In this document: in pieces, positions 17,945 to 25,750 of the stretch | Position numbering within the stretch: position 1 is the stretch's first letter | Layout of the letters: each line of letters opens with the position of its first letter | Assembly (NCBI RefSeq): GCF_009864005.1 | Contig: NZ_WEZQ01000019.1 | Location: 62,001 to 126,000 of the forward strand | Source of the DNA: Furfurilactobacillus milii | GTDB lineage: Bacteria; Bacillota; Bacilli; Lactobacillales; Lactobacillaceae | DNA: 64,000 nt | Reading direction: 5' to 3' | Notes under the pieces: generated by a model | Databases searched by the model: none | What the model was told of the DNA's origin: nothing | The model's input: only the letters and a program-made list of their open reading frames with translations | Program-made: the position numbers and the translations under genes

Positions 17945-18940
17945 ATGTCAATTAAACATGTAACCGTTGCAGGTAGCGGTGTTTTAGGGAGTCAAATCGC
18001 GTTTCAGGTCGCCTTTAAGGGGTTTGACGTCACTATTTATGACATCAATGATGATGTAATTGATAAAGCCAAGACGCGTATTGGTGGACTGGCTGAAATC
18101 TATGCTAGTCAAATTGCGAGCTCGCAAAGTCAGTTTAGTAACCTTGTGAAGGGAACAAACTATAATGCTAACTTGCTGCCCGGATTACCGGACGCCATTA
18201 TTGGCAGGATTCAGGATGCGGAAAAAGTTGCGCGAGAGACCCCAGCTCGAATAAGCTATGCGACGGATCTGAAAACCGCCGTTCAGGACAGCGACCTGGT
18301 GATTGAAGCTATTCCTGAACTGTTGGATTTAAAAACAAAATTTTATCAACAGTTAAGCCAAGTAGCCCCCAGCAAAACGATTTTTGCGACTAATTCGTCT
18401 ACACTAATTCCAAGTCAATTTGCAGAAGCAACCGGGCGTCCTAAACAGTTTCTTGCGTTGCACTTTGCTAATGAAATCTGGAAGAACAATACTGCTGAAA
18501 TCATGGGACACGCGGGGACTGATGCAAATATTTATCAGACGATCGTTCAGTTTGCAAAAGATATTGGCATGATTGCAATTGAAGTTAAAAAAGAACAGCC
18601 CGGTTACATCTTGAATTCTATTTTGGTCCCGTTTTTACATGCAGCACAACTTTTGTATTTGAAGGGTGTCGGTGATCCACAAACAATTGATCGAACTTGG
18701 ATGATTGCCACAGGTTCACCAATGGGTCCGTTTGCAATCTTAGATATGGTCGGTATTCAGACGGTTTACAATATTATCCAGAACTATGTCGCAACAACTG
18801 GGGATCCAGACTTCAAACAGTTGGCGACAATGATGAAAACGGAGTACCTTGATAAAGGAAAGCTTGGTGTCTCAAGCGGAGAAGGATTTTACCATTATCC
18901 TAACCCAGCCTTTGAGGATGAAAATTTCTTAAAGGGATAA
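17945..18940 (+). CDS. 3-hydroxyacyl-CoA dehydrogenase-like NAD-dependent protein
   Basis: A 331-residue protein of the 3-hydroxyacyl-CoA dehydrogenase family. The NAD-binding loop AGSGVLGSQIAF is at the N terminus, followed by DLVIEAIPELLDLKTKFYQQL; a C-terminal helical domain (about 200-315) holds the family pattern QPGYILNSILVPFLHAAQ. The usual catalytic HFFNP segment reads LHFANEIW here, so the His is present but the context differs; the true substrate may not be an acyl-CoA. GGGAG precedes ATG 17945; the in-frame TTG at 17927 is rejected. Lactobacilli lack beta-oxidation, so the pathway is unclear. Confidence 0.8.
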   Translation: MSIKHVTVAGSGVLGSQIAFQVAFKGFDVTIYDINDDVIDKAKTRIGGLAEIYASQIASSQSQFSNLVKGTNYNANLLPGLPDAIIGRIQDAEKVARETPARISYATDLKTAVQDSDLVIEAIPELLDLKTKFYQQLSQVAPSKTIFATNSSTLIPSQFAEATGRPKQFLALHFANEIWKNNTAEIMGHAGTDANIYQTIVQFAKDIGMIAIEVKKEQPGYILNSILVPFLHAAQLLYLKGVGDPQTIDRTWMIATGSPMGPFAILDMVGIQTVYNIIQNYVATTGDPDFKQLATMMKTEYLDKGKLGVSSGEGFYHYPNPAFEDENFLKG

Positions 18941-18983
18941 TTTGAACCGACTCGAAACCAATGCTCATAAAGTGGCAAGCAAA

Positions 18984-19051
18984 ATAAAGGGTCTTTCACC
19001 GGAGGACATGCTACACTACCCGTAGCACGCCTAAGGAGGAAGACCCTTTAT
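18984..19051 (+). promoter_or_regulatory. Structured leader enclosing the ribosome site of a small gene
   Basis: A perfect 12-base inverted repeat, ATAAAGGGTCTT at 18984-18995 and AAGACCCTTTAT at 19040-19051, extends by two more pairs and ends inside the start codon of the gene at 19050. An inner hairpin TGCTAC/GTAGCA occupies 19009-19027. The AAGGAGG ribosome site lies between them. A fold of this kind could gate translation. Confidence 0.55.
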
Positions 19052-19226
19052 GAATGATCATGATGCAAAATGGGTATTAGATGAACTAGCAAAATTGCGA
19101 ACTGACGACAATCGGGTGACTGTTGATGCAGCAATTGATTTAATCAAGGAACAGCGCGATGAAATTGAAAGTTTGCATGGGTCGATGGAAGGGCAACTGT
19201 GGAGTCCTAAGCAGTGGCGACAGTAG
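19050..19226 (+). CDS. Small hypothetical protein, 58 residues
   Basis: MNDHDAKWVLDELAK begins a 58-residue charged, helical protein ending SPKQWRQ; I recognise no family. A near-ideal AAGGAGGAAG ribosome site stands before ATG 19050, and codon use is like its neighbours, so I think it is real. Its leader is strongly folded, with the right arm of a long inverted repeat reaching into the AUG. A weak promoter, TTGAAC then TCATAA 17 bases on, lies just after the dehydrogenase gene. The convergent lipoprotein gene ends 18 bases downstream. Confidence 0.65.
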   Translation: MNDHDAKWVLDELAKLRTDDNRVTVDAAIDLIKEQRDEIESLHGSMEGQLWSPKQWRQ

Positions 19227-19243
19227 ATGATTTTTCAGTTAAT

Positions 19244-19819
19244 CTATTCGTTTCCATTGATTGTCAATGTCGTCGTGCCGATGTTTTTCTGACCATCATG
19301 CACGGTCAATGTGACCGGTCCATCTGACGGCGAAATTTTATACATGGCAGCCACTGTGACGTGTTGGCCAGCATCAACTGGCGTCACAGAATTGTTGATG
19401 TCGTCATTGTCGCTGTCACTGTTTTGACCCGATAGTGATAATGAGCCGCTAACTAAGTTTTTACCATCCTGGGCGGCCTTGAAATGTTTTGACCACAAAT
19501 CTGATGGCACTTGCTGTTTTGTCGATTGATTTGAGTACTCGTAAGTGATGAGCAATTGCTGATGGTTTGGAAATGCCGAGGCAACTTGACGTTGGCCTGT
19601 AATTTTAATAGTACCGGTGCTGGCTGTAAGCGTATTGTTTGCAAACGTCGCTACCGGTGCTTTTTTGTTTGTACGAGTTGTTCGTGTTGATTCACTAGAA
19701 ACTTTTTTACTCGATGTTTGACGTTGAGATGATGGCGAGTGCTTTGCTGATGGTGCACAACCAGTCAATACAGTGGCTGAAATAGCCGTGGCCAATAAAG
19801 AAGAGACGATTTTATTCAT
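19244..19819 (-). CDS. DUF5067-like lipoprotein
   Basis: A 191-residue lipoprotein. The signal peptide ends in the lipobox LTGC, so Cys-21 is lipid-modified and the protein is held on the outer face of the membrane. A Ser/Thr/Lys-rich linker (about 25-55) leads to a beta-sandwich-like domain (ITYEYSNQSTKQQVPSDLW, VTVAAMYKIS) with the pattern of DUF5067 domains common in lactobacilli. Function unknown. AGGAGG precedes the start on the minus strand. Confidence 0.78.
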   Translation of the reverse strand: MNKIVSSLLATAISATVLTGCAPSAKHSPSSQRQTSSKKVSSESTRTTRTNKKAPVATFANNTLTASTGTIKITGQRQVASAFPNHQQLLITYEYSNQSTKQQVPSDLWSKHFKAAQDGKNLVSGSLSLSGQNSDSDNDDINNSVTPVDAGQHVTVAAMYKISPSDGPVTLTVHDGQKNIGTTTLTINGNE

Positions 19820-20042
19820 GAAAACCTCCTAAAAGGTATATTTATATTTTCGCAGCTGACGTTTATTTTATCGTGCACTATTTTATTTGTTAACGCAATT
19901 AATGTGGTTAAAACGGTTGTGCAAAGGCGTAGGCCTTTTTCCTAGAAGCCACACCGTTTATGTATATAATAGTAGATGAGTATGTAGGCCACGGTAGTCG
20001 TTTTTTGGGTGGTGCCTCGTTTGTAAATGGAGGAAGAAGCAA

Positions 20043-20507
20043 ATGGCCAACGAAGAATTATTGAACGAATCAATTGATGTTTATATTCACTTTTTAAAAT
20101 ACTTAGATGAATTTGTGTCACGACCAGCGGCAGAGTATCAAATTTCGTTTGAACAGTATTTGATTTTACACGATGTCTCGCGGGAGAAAAACTTGACGTT
20201 GATGGAAATCGCAGCGCGTCGGAATGTCACACGGAGCGCAGTTTCTCGTCAAATTCGTGCCTTATTAACTAAGGACTTGATTAAGCAAGTTGCGGATAGT
20301 CATGATCGTCGTCGAATGAATCTCAGCCTAACTGCTAAAGGTAGCAAGGCGGAATCGCAAATTAGTGAACGGGTTACTCACCGCTTCAGTGTTTGGATTA
20401 ATGAATTCGGTGAGGATCAGGCTAAACAAGTGTTAGCCTTTATTCGTGAATTTGGAACTAAGTTTGCCGATCCAAATGGCACACACGATTCGCGCAAGCC
20501 AAAATGA
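20043..20507 (+). CDS. MarR-family transcriptional regulator
   Basis: A 154-residue winged-helix regulator. The helix-turn-helix and wing are visible as LTLMEIAARRNVTRSAVSRQIRALLTKDLIKQ and DSHDRRRMNLSLTAKG, a textbook MarR pattern (residues about 55-105). It binds DNA as a dimer and usually responds to small phenolic or stress ligands; the ligand here is unknown. GGAGGAAG precedes the ATG. It is followed 37 bases later by a small unknown gene and they likely share a transcript. Confidence 0.92.
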   Translation: MANEELLNESIDVYIHFLKYLDEFVSRPAAEYQISFEQYLILHDVSREKNLTLMEIAARRNVTRSAVSRQIRALLTKDLIKQVADSHDRRRMNLSLTAKGSKAESQISERVTHRFSVWINEFGEDQAKQVLAFIREFGTKFADPNGTHDSRKPK

Positions 20508-20544
20508 GATAAGTTAATTTTAATGAAAACGGGGTAGTTGATGA

Positions 20545-20802
20545 ATGACAACAGTCGTTGTGAATGAGGGCAGTGTTGATTTAGTAAATGGTGCGAGCGT
20601 TCAAGCTCATTTTGAGATTCACGATGTTGAGCAGGGCGTATTATTGGTTCTGACTAATAGCAATGTGAGTGCAGATCAACTCGTCTCGTTAATGAACGAA
20701 AAAGAGGACGCAATTGGTGATGCGCTAGCTGATGCGACTAACCAAGATGTTAATGTGGTCTCTTGGCGTGACGCGGCGGGACAGATACATCAGTTGCAGT
20801 AA
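20545..20802 (+). CDS. Hypothetical protein, 85 residues
   Basis: A small acidic protein beginning MTTVVVNEGSVDLV, beta-rich then helical, without signal or membrane segment and without a family I recognise. It is preceded by GGGG and lies 37 bases behind the MarR gene, ending before a clear terminator, so it is probably the second gene of that operon. Confidence 0.7.
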   Translation: MTTVVVNEGSVDLVNGASVQAHFEIHDVEQGVLLVLTNSNVSADQLVSLMNEKEDAIGDALADATNQDVNVVSWRDAAGQIHQLQ

Positions 20803-20852
20803 GATGAAATTTATACACCTGTTGAGAATTGTTATTTTAATGAAATTAACGT

Positions 20853-20880
20853 GATGCTGAGTTGATCAGCATCTTTTTTT
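20853..20880 (+). terminator. Terminator of the MarR operon
   Basis: GATGCTGA at 20853-20860 and TCAGCATC at 20866-20873 form a perfect 8-bp stem followed by seven T. Confidence 0.88.
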
Positions 20881-21045
20881 ATGGATTTGATAAAAATAAC
20901 AAAAAAATTTCAATGTAACCATTTTCAAACGACCTTTATGGCTTGTAATTTGGGCAATTTCGGCACATAGTATACGTGGTTCAAAAAGGACTATCAATTT
21001 CGCAAAGACGGAGTGATTGTGACGGTTTTAAAATCTAAAAATTAA

Positions 21046-21258
21046 ATGCGTAACAGTCCGATGTTACGTCGACTTAGCAAAAAGCCAATCAGTATCACTG
21101 ATGTGTTTTTTGATGATGCGACGCTAGCGACCATCTTTGAAGGATTAGACCTGATTATTCAGGAATCAAAACGGAAAAGAGGGCACGAAAATGAGCAAAA
21201 AGCACGAAAAAAAAGAAGTCATGGACGACACGTTGGTGGCCGAGAAGAAGACTTCTAA
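21046..21258 (+). CDS. Possible leader protein overlapping mntH
   Basis: A 70-codon frame whose first 45 codons look protein-like ([27 protein letters not shown]). It runs 68 bases into mntH in another frame and its last part is a by-product of that overlap. No good ribosome site precedes its ATG, and a perfect CGTAACA/TGTTACG hairpin covers codons 2-8. It could be a translated leader coupled to mntH, or chance. No family recognised. Confidence 0.35.
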   Translation: MRNSPMLRRLSKKPISITDVFFDDATLATIFEGLDLIIQESKRKRGHENEQKARKKRSHGRHVGGREEDF

Positions 21259-22606
21259 GAAAAAACACTTTGTTGATACAACTGGTAATCATGCCAAGAG
21301 TTTGGACGAAGTGAACGGTTCCATTCTGGTGCCGCAGCACGCAGGCTATTTCAGAACGTTACTAGCCTACACTGGACCAGGAGCATTGATTGCCGTTGGG
21401 TACATGGATCCTGGTAACTGGATCACGTCAATTGCTGGTGGTGCTCAGTACAAATACGCATTAATCAGTGTCATTCTGTTGTCGAGTTTAATTGCGATGT
21501 TGTTGCAAGCAATGTCAGCTCGGTTAGGAATTGTAACCGGTAAAGATTTGGCACAGATGACCCGTGAGCGAACGTCCCGTGGTATGGGAATCTTTCTATG
21601 GATCATTACAGAACTTGCAATTATGGCGACGGATGTCGCAGAAATTATTGGTTCAGGGATTGCGCTAGAGTTGTTGTTTGGTTTCCCGTTGATCGTTGGT
21701 TTGATTATCACGGCGTTTGATGTCTTGCTGCTGCTAGTGTTGATGAAAATGGGCTTCCGTAAAATTGAAGCCATTGTGGCCACACTGGTGGCTGTTATCC
21801 TGTTTGTCTTCTTGTATGAAGTCATTCTGGCCCAACCAAACGTACCACAGATCTTCGCTGGCTTCGTGCCACATCCGGGACAATTGCTAACGCACAAACC
21901 AATGCTTTATCTGGCATTAGGGATTGTGGGGGCTACGGTTATGCCACATGACTTGTACTTGGGATCATCTATCTCTCAAACGCGGGCTTTGGATCGTGAG
22001 GATCATGACAGTGTTAAAAAGGCCATTCGTTTTACAGTTGCCGACTCAAACATTCAATTAACGATTGCATTTGTGGTCAACTGTCTGTTGTTGATTCTGG
22101 GTGCGGCGTTGTTCTACGGCACTAACAGTGAACTCGGTCGCTTCGTTGATTTATTCAATGCGTTAAGCAACTCAAAGATTGTGGGTGCAATTGCCAGTCC
22201 GTTGCTCAGCATGCTGTTTGCCATCGCCTTACTTGCTTCCGGTCAAAGTTCGACCATTACCGGTACGCTGGCCGGGCAAATTATTATGGAAGGGTTCATT
22301 CATCTTCGGATTCCGCTTTGGGCTCAGCGGCTCTTAACACGACTGATGTCCATTACACCGGTGCTGATATTTGCCTTTATCTATCATGGCAATGAGGCCA
22401 AAATTGAAAACTTGCTGACGTTATCACAGGTTTTCTTGAGTGTCGCGTTACCGTTTGCCATGGTGCCACTGGTTCTGTTCACCAGTAACAAAGAATTGAT
22501 GGGTGATTTCCGCAATAAGGCATGGGTAAAGTGGACGGCATGGCTCGTCACTGTTGTATTGATTATTTTAAACCTATGGTTGATTGCTGGGGTTTTCACT
22601 GGCTGA
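21191..22606 (+). CDS. mntH: Nramp-family Mn2+/H+ symporter
   Basis: A 471-residue proton-coupled manganese transporter of the cytoplasmic membrane. Nramp hallmarks are DPGNWITS in the first transmembrane helix (about residue 77), the [10 protein letters not shown] motif in the sixth helix with the metal-binding Met, and about eleven hydrophobic segments. The 50-residue hydrophilic, Lys-rich N-terminal extension is typical of lactobacilli, which rely on manganese for oxidative protection. GAGG precedes ATG 21191. About 210 bases lie between a likely promoter (TATACG near 20972) and the start; no known riboswitch was recognised there. Confidence 0.93.
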   Translation: MSKKHEKKEVMDDTLVAEKKTSKKKHFVDTTGNHAKSLDEVNGSILVPQHAGYFRTLLAYTGPGALIAVGYMDPGNWITSIAGGAQYKYALISVILLSSLIAMLLQAMSARLGIVTGKDLAQMTRERTSRGMGIFLWIITELAIMATDVAEIIGSGIALELLFGFPLIVGLIITAFDVLLLLVLMKMGFRKIEAIVATLVAVILFVFLYEVILAQPNVPQIFAGFVPHPGQLLTHKPMLYLALGIVGATVMPHDLYLGSSISQTRALDREDHDSVKKAIRFTVADSNIQLTIAFVVNCLLLILGAALFYGTNSELGRFVDLFNALSNSKIVGAIASPLLSMLFAIALLASGQSSTITGTLAGQIIMEGFIHLRIPLWAQRLLTRLMSITPVLIFAFIYHGNEAKIENLLTLSQVFLSVALPFAMVPLVLFTSNKELMGDFRNKAWVKWTAWLVTVVLIILNLWLIAGVFTG

Positions 22607-22642
22607 TCAGGTTTAAAGCGTGAATTTACTTTGTAAGGAAAT

Positions 22643-22675
22643 AAAACGTCTGCCAATATTTGGTGGGCGTTTTTG
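22643..22675 (+). terminator. Terminator of mntH
   Basis: AAAACGTCTGCCAA pairs with TTGGTGGGCGTTTT through a short loop, ending in TTTTT. Confidence 0.75.
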
Positions 22676-22700
22676 TTAGCCTTGAGGCAAGCCTCATACG

Positions 22701-22729
22701 TAGACGTTTATAAGGTCTCGTGTTATGAT
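22701..22729 (+). promoter_or_regulatory. tmRNA promoter
   Basis: TAGACG at 22701 and TATGAT at 22724 are 17 bases apart, with a TG extension at 22721-22722. It lies 16 bases before the mature 5-prime end. A TGAGGC-aa-GCCTCA palindrome sits just upstream. Confidence 0.6.
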
Positions 22730-22744
22730 AATAAAGCACCTTTT

Positions 22745-23108
22745 GGGGGTGTTCTGGATTCGACAGGTATAGGTCGAGCTTGAACTGCGCTTCGTGGGTT
22801 GCGTCCACGTAAAAACGCTACCTAATTTTTATCTGCAAAAGATAACAATTCTTACGCTTTAGCTGCTTAATTGTAGCTTGACGTAGATCCGTCCGTTACG
22901 GCCCAGGTGGCGGGTTACGGGTCTCAAAAATTTGGGCTACGCTGTTAACTCACGCCTGAAGTGAGCAGAAGAGATTAATCAGGCTTAGCTAATCACGGTT
23001 GCCCGGTCAAACGGCGTTTTGGTTAGTGAAATTTAAATGGTTTGACTATGAGCGTAGAGGTTCGGGTGGCGATATGCTTGGACGCGGGTTCGATCCCCGC
23101 CACCTCCA
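22745..23108 (+). ncRNA. ssrA: Transfer-messenger RNA
   Basis: tmRNA rescues stalled ribosomes. The ends pair as a tRNA-like acceptor, GGGGGTG at 22745-22751 with CACCTCC at 23101-23107, and the T-arm reads GGTTCGATCCCCGCC. The 5-prime region contains the conserved TGGATTCGACAGG. The tag frame from 22835 reads GCA AAA GAT AAC AAT TCT TAC GCT TTA GCT GCT TAA, giving AKDNNSYALAA, a typical lactobacillus degradation tag. CCA is not encoded. Total about 364 bases. Confidence 0.97.
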
Positions 23109-23120
23109 TAAAATTATAGC

Positions 23121-23164
23121 CAGTAAGACGAAAATATGTGTTCAACTTCATTATCGTCTTACTG
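23121..23164. repeat. Inverted repeat downstream of tmRNA
   Basis: Perfect 11-base arms, CAGTAAGACGA at 23121-23131 and TCGTCTTACTG at 23154-23164, with a 22-base loop. It may guide 3-prime processing of the tmRNA precursor. Confidence 0.65.
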
Positions 23165-23167
23165 AGA

Positions 23168-23207
23168 AAAAGTCATTCTGATTTTAAAGTCAGAATGGCT
23201 TTTTTTA
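23168..23207 (+). terminator. tmRNA terminator
   Basis: AGTCATTCTGA pairs with TCAGAATGGCT (one G-T pair), then seven T. Confidence 0.85.
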
Positions 23208-23358
23208 TAAAATACGCGTGTAGAAACGTTTGCAGACACAATGTTTTAAAGATATAAACATAGTTAGTAAATAATGAAAACTTTTTTCGTTTAAAAATTA
23301 ATTCGTAATGGACTAGTCCACAATCCGCTAAGCCGTGCGGATTAACAACTTTGTGAGT

Positions 23359-23417
23359 TGCAAACGTTATCAATAAATTAGAAAAGTTATGTAAAAGGGG
23401 TTGTAAAAACGCTTTCA
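23359..23417. promoter_or_regulatory. Two cre-like sites upstream of glcK
   Basis: TGCAAACGTTATCA at 23359-23372 and TAAAAACGCTTTCA at 23404-23417 each miss the cre consensus at one position. They lie 70-130 bases before glcK. The remaining sequence between 23208 and 23487 shows no gene. Confidence 0.45.
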
Positions 23418-23487
23418 TTGTAAGAGAATAAACCGTAAACCTTTTACATGTTCAGTTGTATAAGAAGAGAATTGAGGAGAAAGTTTT

Positions 23488-24516
23488 ATGGCTAAGAAGA
23501 AAAAGTTAATCGGTGTTGACCTTGGTGGGACAACAATTAAATTTGCGATTTTAACCCTAGATGGTGACGTTCAACAAAAGTGGAGCGTACCAACCAACAT
23601 TCTTGATGAGGGTTCACACATTATTCCTGATATTGTGCAATCAATTAATCACCACTTGGATTTGTACAAAATGAGTGCCAACGATTTCGCTGGTATTGGG
23701 ATGGGGACGCCAGGGACAGTTGATCTTGCAAATGGCACTGTCACTGCAGCATTCAACTTGAACTGGAAGACCACTCAAAACGCTAAGGAACAGATAGAAG
23801 CCGGTACACACATGAAGTTTGCGTTGGACAATGATGCCAATGTTGCGGCTTTAGGCGAACGTTGGAAGGGTGCCGGTAACAACGAACCAGACGTTGACTT
23901 CATTACTTTAGGAACCGGTGTTGGTGGCGGTATCATTGCCAGCGGTCGTTTGCAACACGGTGTTAACGGCGCCGGTGGTGAGATTGGTCACGTGACCGTT
24001 CAACCTGGTGGTTACTTATGTACCTGTGGCAAACATGGTTGTTTAGAAACCTACGCTTCAGCAACAGGTGTTGTTCACTTGGCACACGATTTTGCTGAAG
24101 AATATTCGGGCAACTCCAAACTTAAAAAAATGGTCGACAACGGTGATGAAATCACGTCCAAGATTGTCTTTGATTTAGCTAAACAAGGTGACTTCTTGGC
24201 TAACGAAGTAACAAACAAAGTAGGCCAGTACCTTGGGTTAGCCGTTGCTAACATGGCAAACGTGTTGAACCCAAGTTACGTCGTTATTGGTGGTGGCGTA
24301 TCAGCTGCCGGCCAGTTCTTACTTGACCTTGTTGACAAGACGTTCCAACAGGAAGCCTTCTCAACCGTCCGTGCTTCAACAACACTGAAATTGGCTAAAT
24401 TGGGCAACGATGCCGGTGTTATCGGTGCATCATCACTAGCATTACGTTTTGTCGACGGTGCTGACTTAAGCGAAGCTGCTAAAGTAGCCAATGTTGCGGC
24501 AACGGTTGCTGAATAA
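23488..24516 (+). CDS. glcK: ROK-family glucokinase
   Basis: Glucokinase of the ROK family, phosphorylating free cytoplasmic glucose with ATP. The phosphate-binding GVDLGGTTIKFAI is at the N terminus, the catalytic Asp is in FALDNDANVAA (about residue 114), and GEIGHVTVQPGGYLCTCGKHGCLE holds the His and Cys ligands of the ROK zinc site. The length of 342 residues is usual. GAGGAGAAAG precedes the ATG. The following gene encodes a glucose permease, so the pair forms a PTS-independent glucose route. Confidence 0.93.
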   Translation: MAKKKKLIGVDLGGTTIKFAILTLDGDVQQKWSVPTNILDEGSHIIPDIVQSINHHLDLYKMSANDFAGIGMGTPGTVDLANGTVTAAFNLNWKTTQNAKEQIEAGTHMKFALDNDANVAALGERWKGAGNNEPDVDFITLGTGVGGGIIASGRLQHGVNGAGGEIGHVTVQPGGYLCTCGKHGCLETYASATGVVHLAHDFAEEYSGNSKLKKMVDNGDEITSKIVFDLAKQGDFLANEVTNKVGQYLGLAVANMANVLNPSYVVIGGGVSAAGQFLLDLVDKTFQQEAFSTVRASTTLKLAKLGNDAGVIGASSLALRFVDGADLSEAAKVANVAATVAE

Positions 24517-24567
24517 TTGAATAAACTAGACAACGAAGAGATTTAGAGAATTGGAGATTTTTGAATC

Positions 24568-25470
24568 ATGGGAGTTACAAACATTCTTATTGCCTTAGTC
24601 CCTGTCATTGCCTGGGGGAGTATCGGTCTTGTTTCAGGCCGTTTGGGTGGTTCTGCTGCTCAGCAAACGCTTGGTATGACAATGGGGGCTGTTGTTTTTG
24701 GGATCATTGCTTGGTTTATTTATCGACCAACATTGGATGCCAAGGTTTGGATTGCCGGAATCTTGTCCGGTTTGTTCTGGGTAGTTGGTCAAGGTGGCCA
24801 GTTTACCTCCATGAAGGCACTGGGTGTTTCCAAGACAATCCCGATTTCGACCGGGATGCAGCTTGCTGGTAACGCGCTAGCTGGCGTGTTGTTGTTCAGA
24901 GAATGGACAACAGGCCGTCAGTACACGTTGGGCACGCTTGCTGTGATTGCCTTGATTATTGGGGCAGCGCTTACGTCAAGAGTTGACAAACGCAATGCTA
25001 CAAAGACGGATCGTCATGAAAATACTGGCGCCGGTGCCCGTGCTTTGACGTACTCAACCCTTGGTTACGTTGCTTACACGATCGTGATCAAGAGCTTTGA
25101 AAAATGGGGTAACGTTGGCGATGTGACGAACTTTACCCATGCGGTTGTTTTACCGCAGTCCATTGGGATGTTCCTTGGTGCAATCGTGTTCGTTATCATG
25201 ATTGGTGCTCGTAAAGAAATGTGGCAATTACCATCTTGGAAAAACATCATTACCGGGTTATTCTGGGGTACTGGTAACCTGTTCATGTTCTTGGCCACAA
25301 TCAAAGTTGGTTTGGCAGTTGCCTATTCAATGGCTCAAATGGGAATTATTATCTCTACCTTTGGTTCTATTTGGCTGTTGGGAGAACGCAAGACTCATTG
25401 GGAAATGGTCAATATCATCATCGGTTCTGTCTTGATTATCGTTGGTGGTATCATGCTTGGAACGATGTAA
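24568..25470 (+). CDS. glcU: GRP-family glucose/sugar permease
   Basis: A 300-residue membrane protein with ten hydrophobic helices, matching the glucose/ribose porter family: IPISTGMQLAGNALAGVL and MAQMGIIISTFGSIWLLGERK are typical conserved segments. GlcU-type porters bring glucose in with protons, leaving it unphosphorylated for a glucokinase. It follows glcK by 51 bases on the same strand and is closed by a terminator. The exact sugar cannot be read from sequence; glucose is inferred from the neighbour. Confidence 0.88.
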   Translation: MGVTNILIALVPVIAWGSIGLVSGRLGGSAAQQTLGMTMGAVVFGIIAWFIYRPTLDAKVWIAGILSGLFWVVGQGGQFTSMKALGVSKTIPISTGMQLAGNALAGVLLFREWTTGRQYTLGTLAVIALIIGAALTSRVDKRNATKTDRHENTGAGARALTYSTLGYVAYTIVIKSFEKWGNVGDVTNFTHAVVLPQSIGMFLGAIVFVIMIGARKEMWQLPSWKNIITGLFWGTGNLFMFLATIKVGLAVAYSMAQMGIIISTFGSIWLLGERKTHWEMVNIIIGSVLIIVGGIMLGTM

Positions 25471-25487
25471 TAGCCTTTAAAAAAGTT

Positions 25488-25517
25488 ACAGCAGACGATG
25501 GATGTCTGCTGTTTTTT
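25488..25517 (+). terminator. Terminator of glcK-glcU
   Basis: ACAGCAGAC at 25488-25496 and GTCTGCTGT at 25504-25512 are a perfect 9-bp stem followed by T. Confidence 0.88.
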
Positions 25518-25647
25518 GTTTGGCAAACAAAGAAACGAACAGGATCTATATCATTCAATTGAAAAGAAAATTAAAAATTAGACCAAAAAAATTTTGAGTG
25601 GTCTAGGTGCTGATAGCGTGGGGATGACGAGCAAAAATATTATTGAT

Positions 25648-25663
25648 TTTGGTATATACCAAT
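25648..25663. promoter_or_regulatory. NagR/DasR-like (dre) operator upstream of pgi
   Basis: TTTGGTATATACCAAT contains the perfect 14-base palindrome TTGGTATATACCAA at 25649-25662, matching the dre core TGGTCTAGACCA at 10 of 12 positions. A TATACT -10 box follows at 25707. Confidence 0.6.
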
Positions 25664-25750
25664 TTTATGAATTGGCTTTCATTGCCCACAGACCAATGTA
25701 TTAGTGTATACTTGTAACCGTAATCATTATAAGAAAGAGGTAGGAGAAGC

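Noticed and set aside
19001-19025. A five-codon leader peptide (MLHYP) in the folded leader before the 58-residue gene
   Set aside because: GGAGG ends only 2 bases before its ATG and no run of regulatory codons is present.
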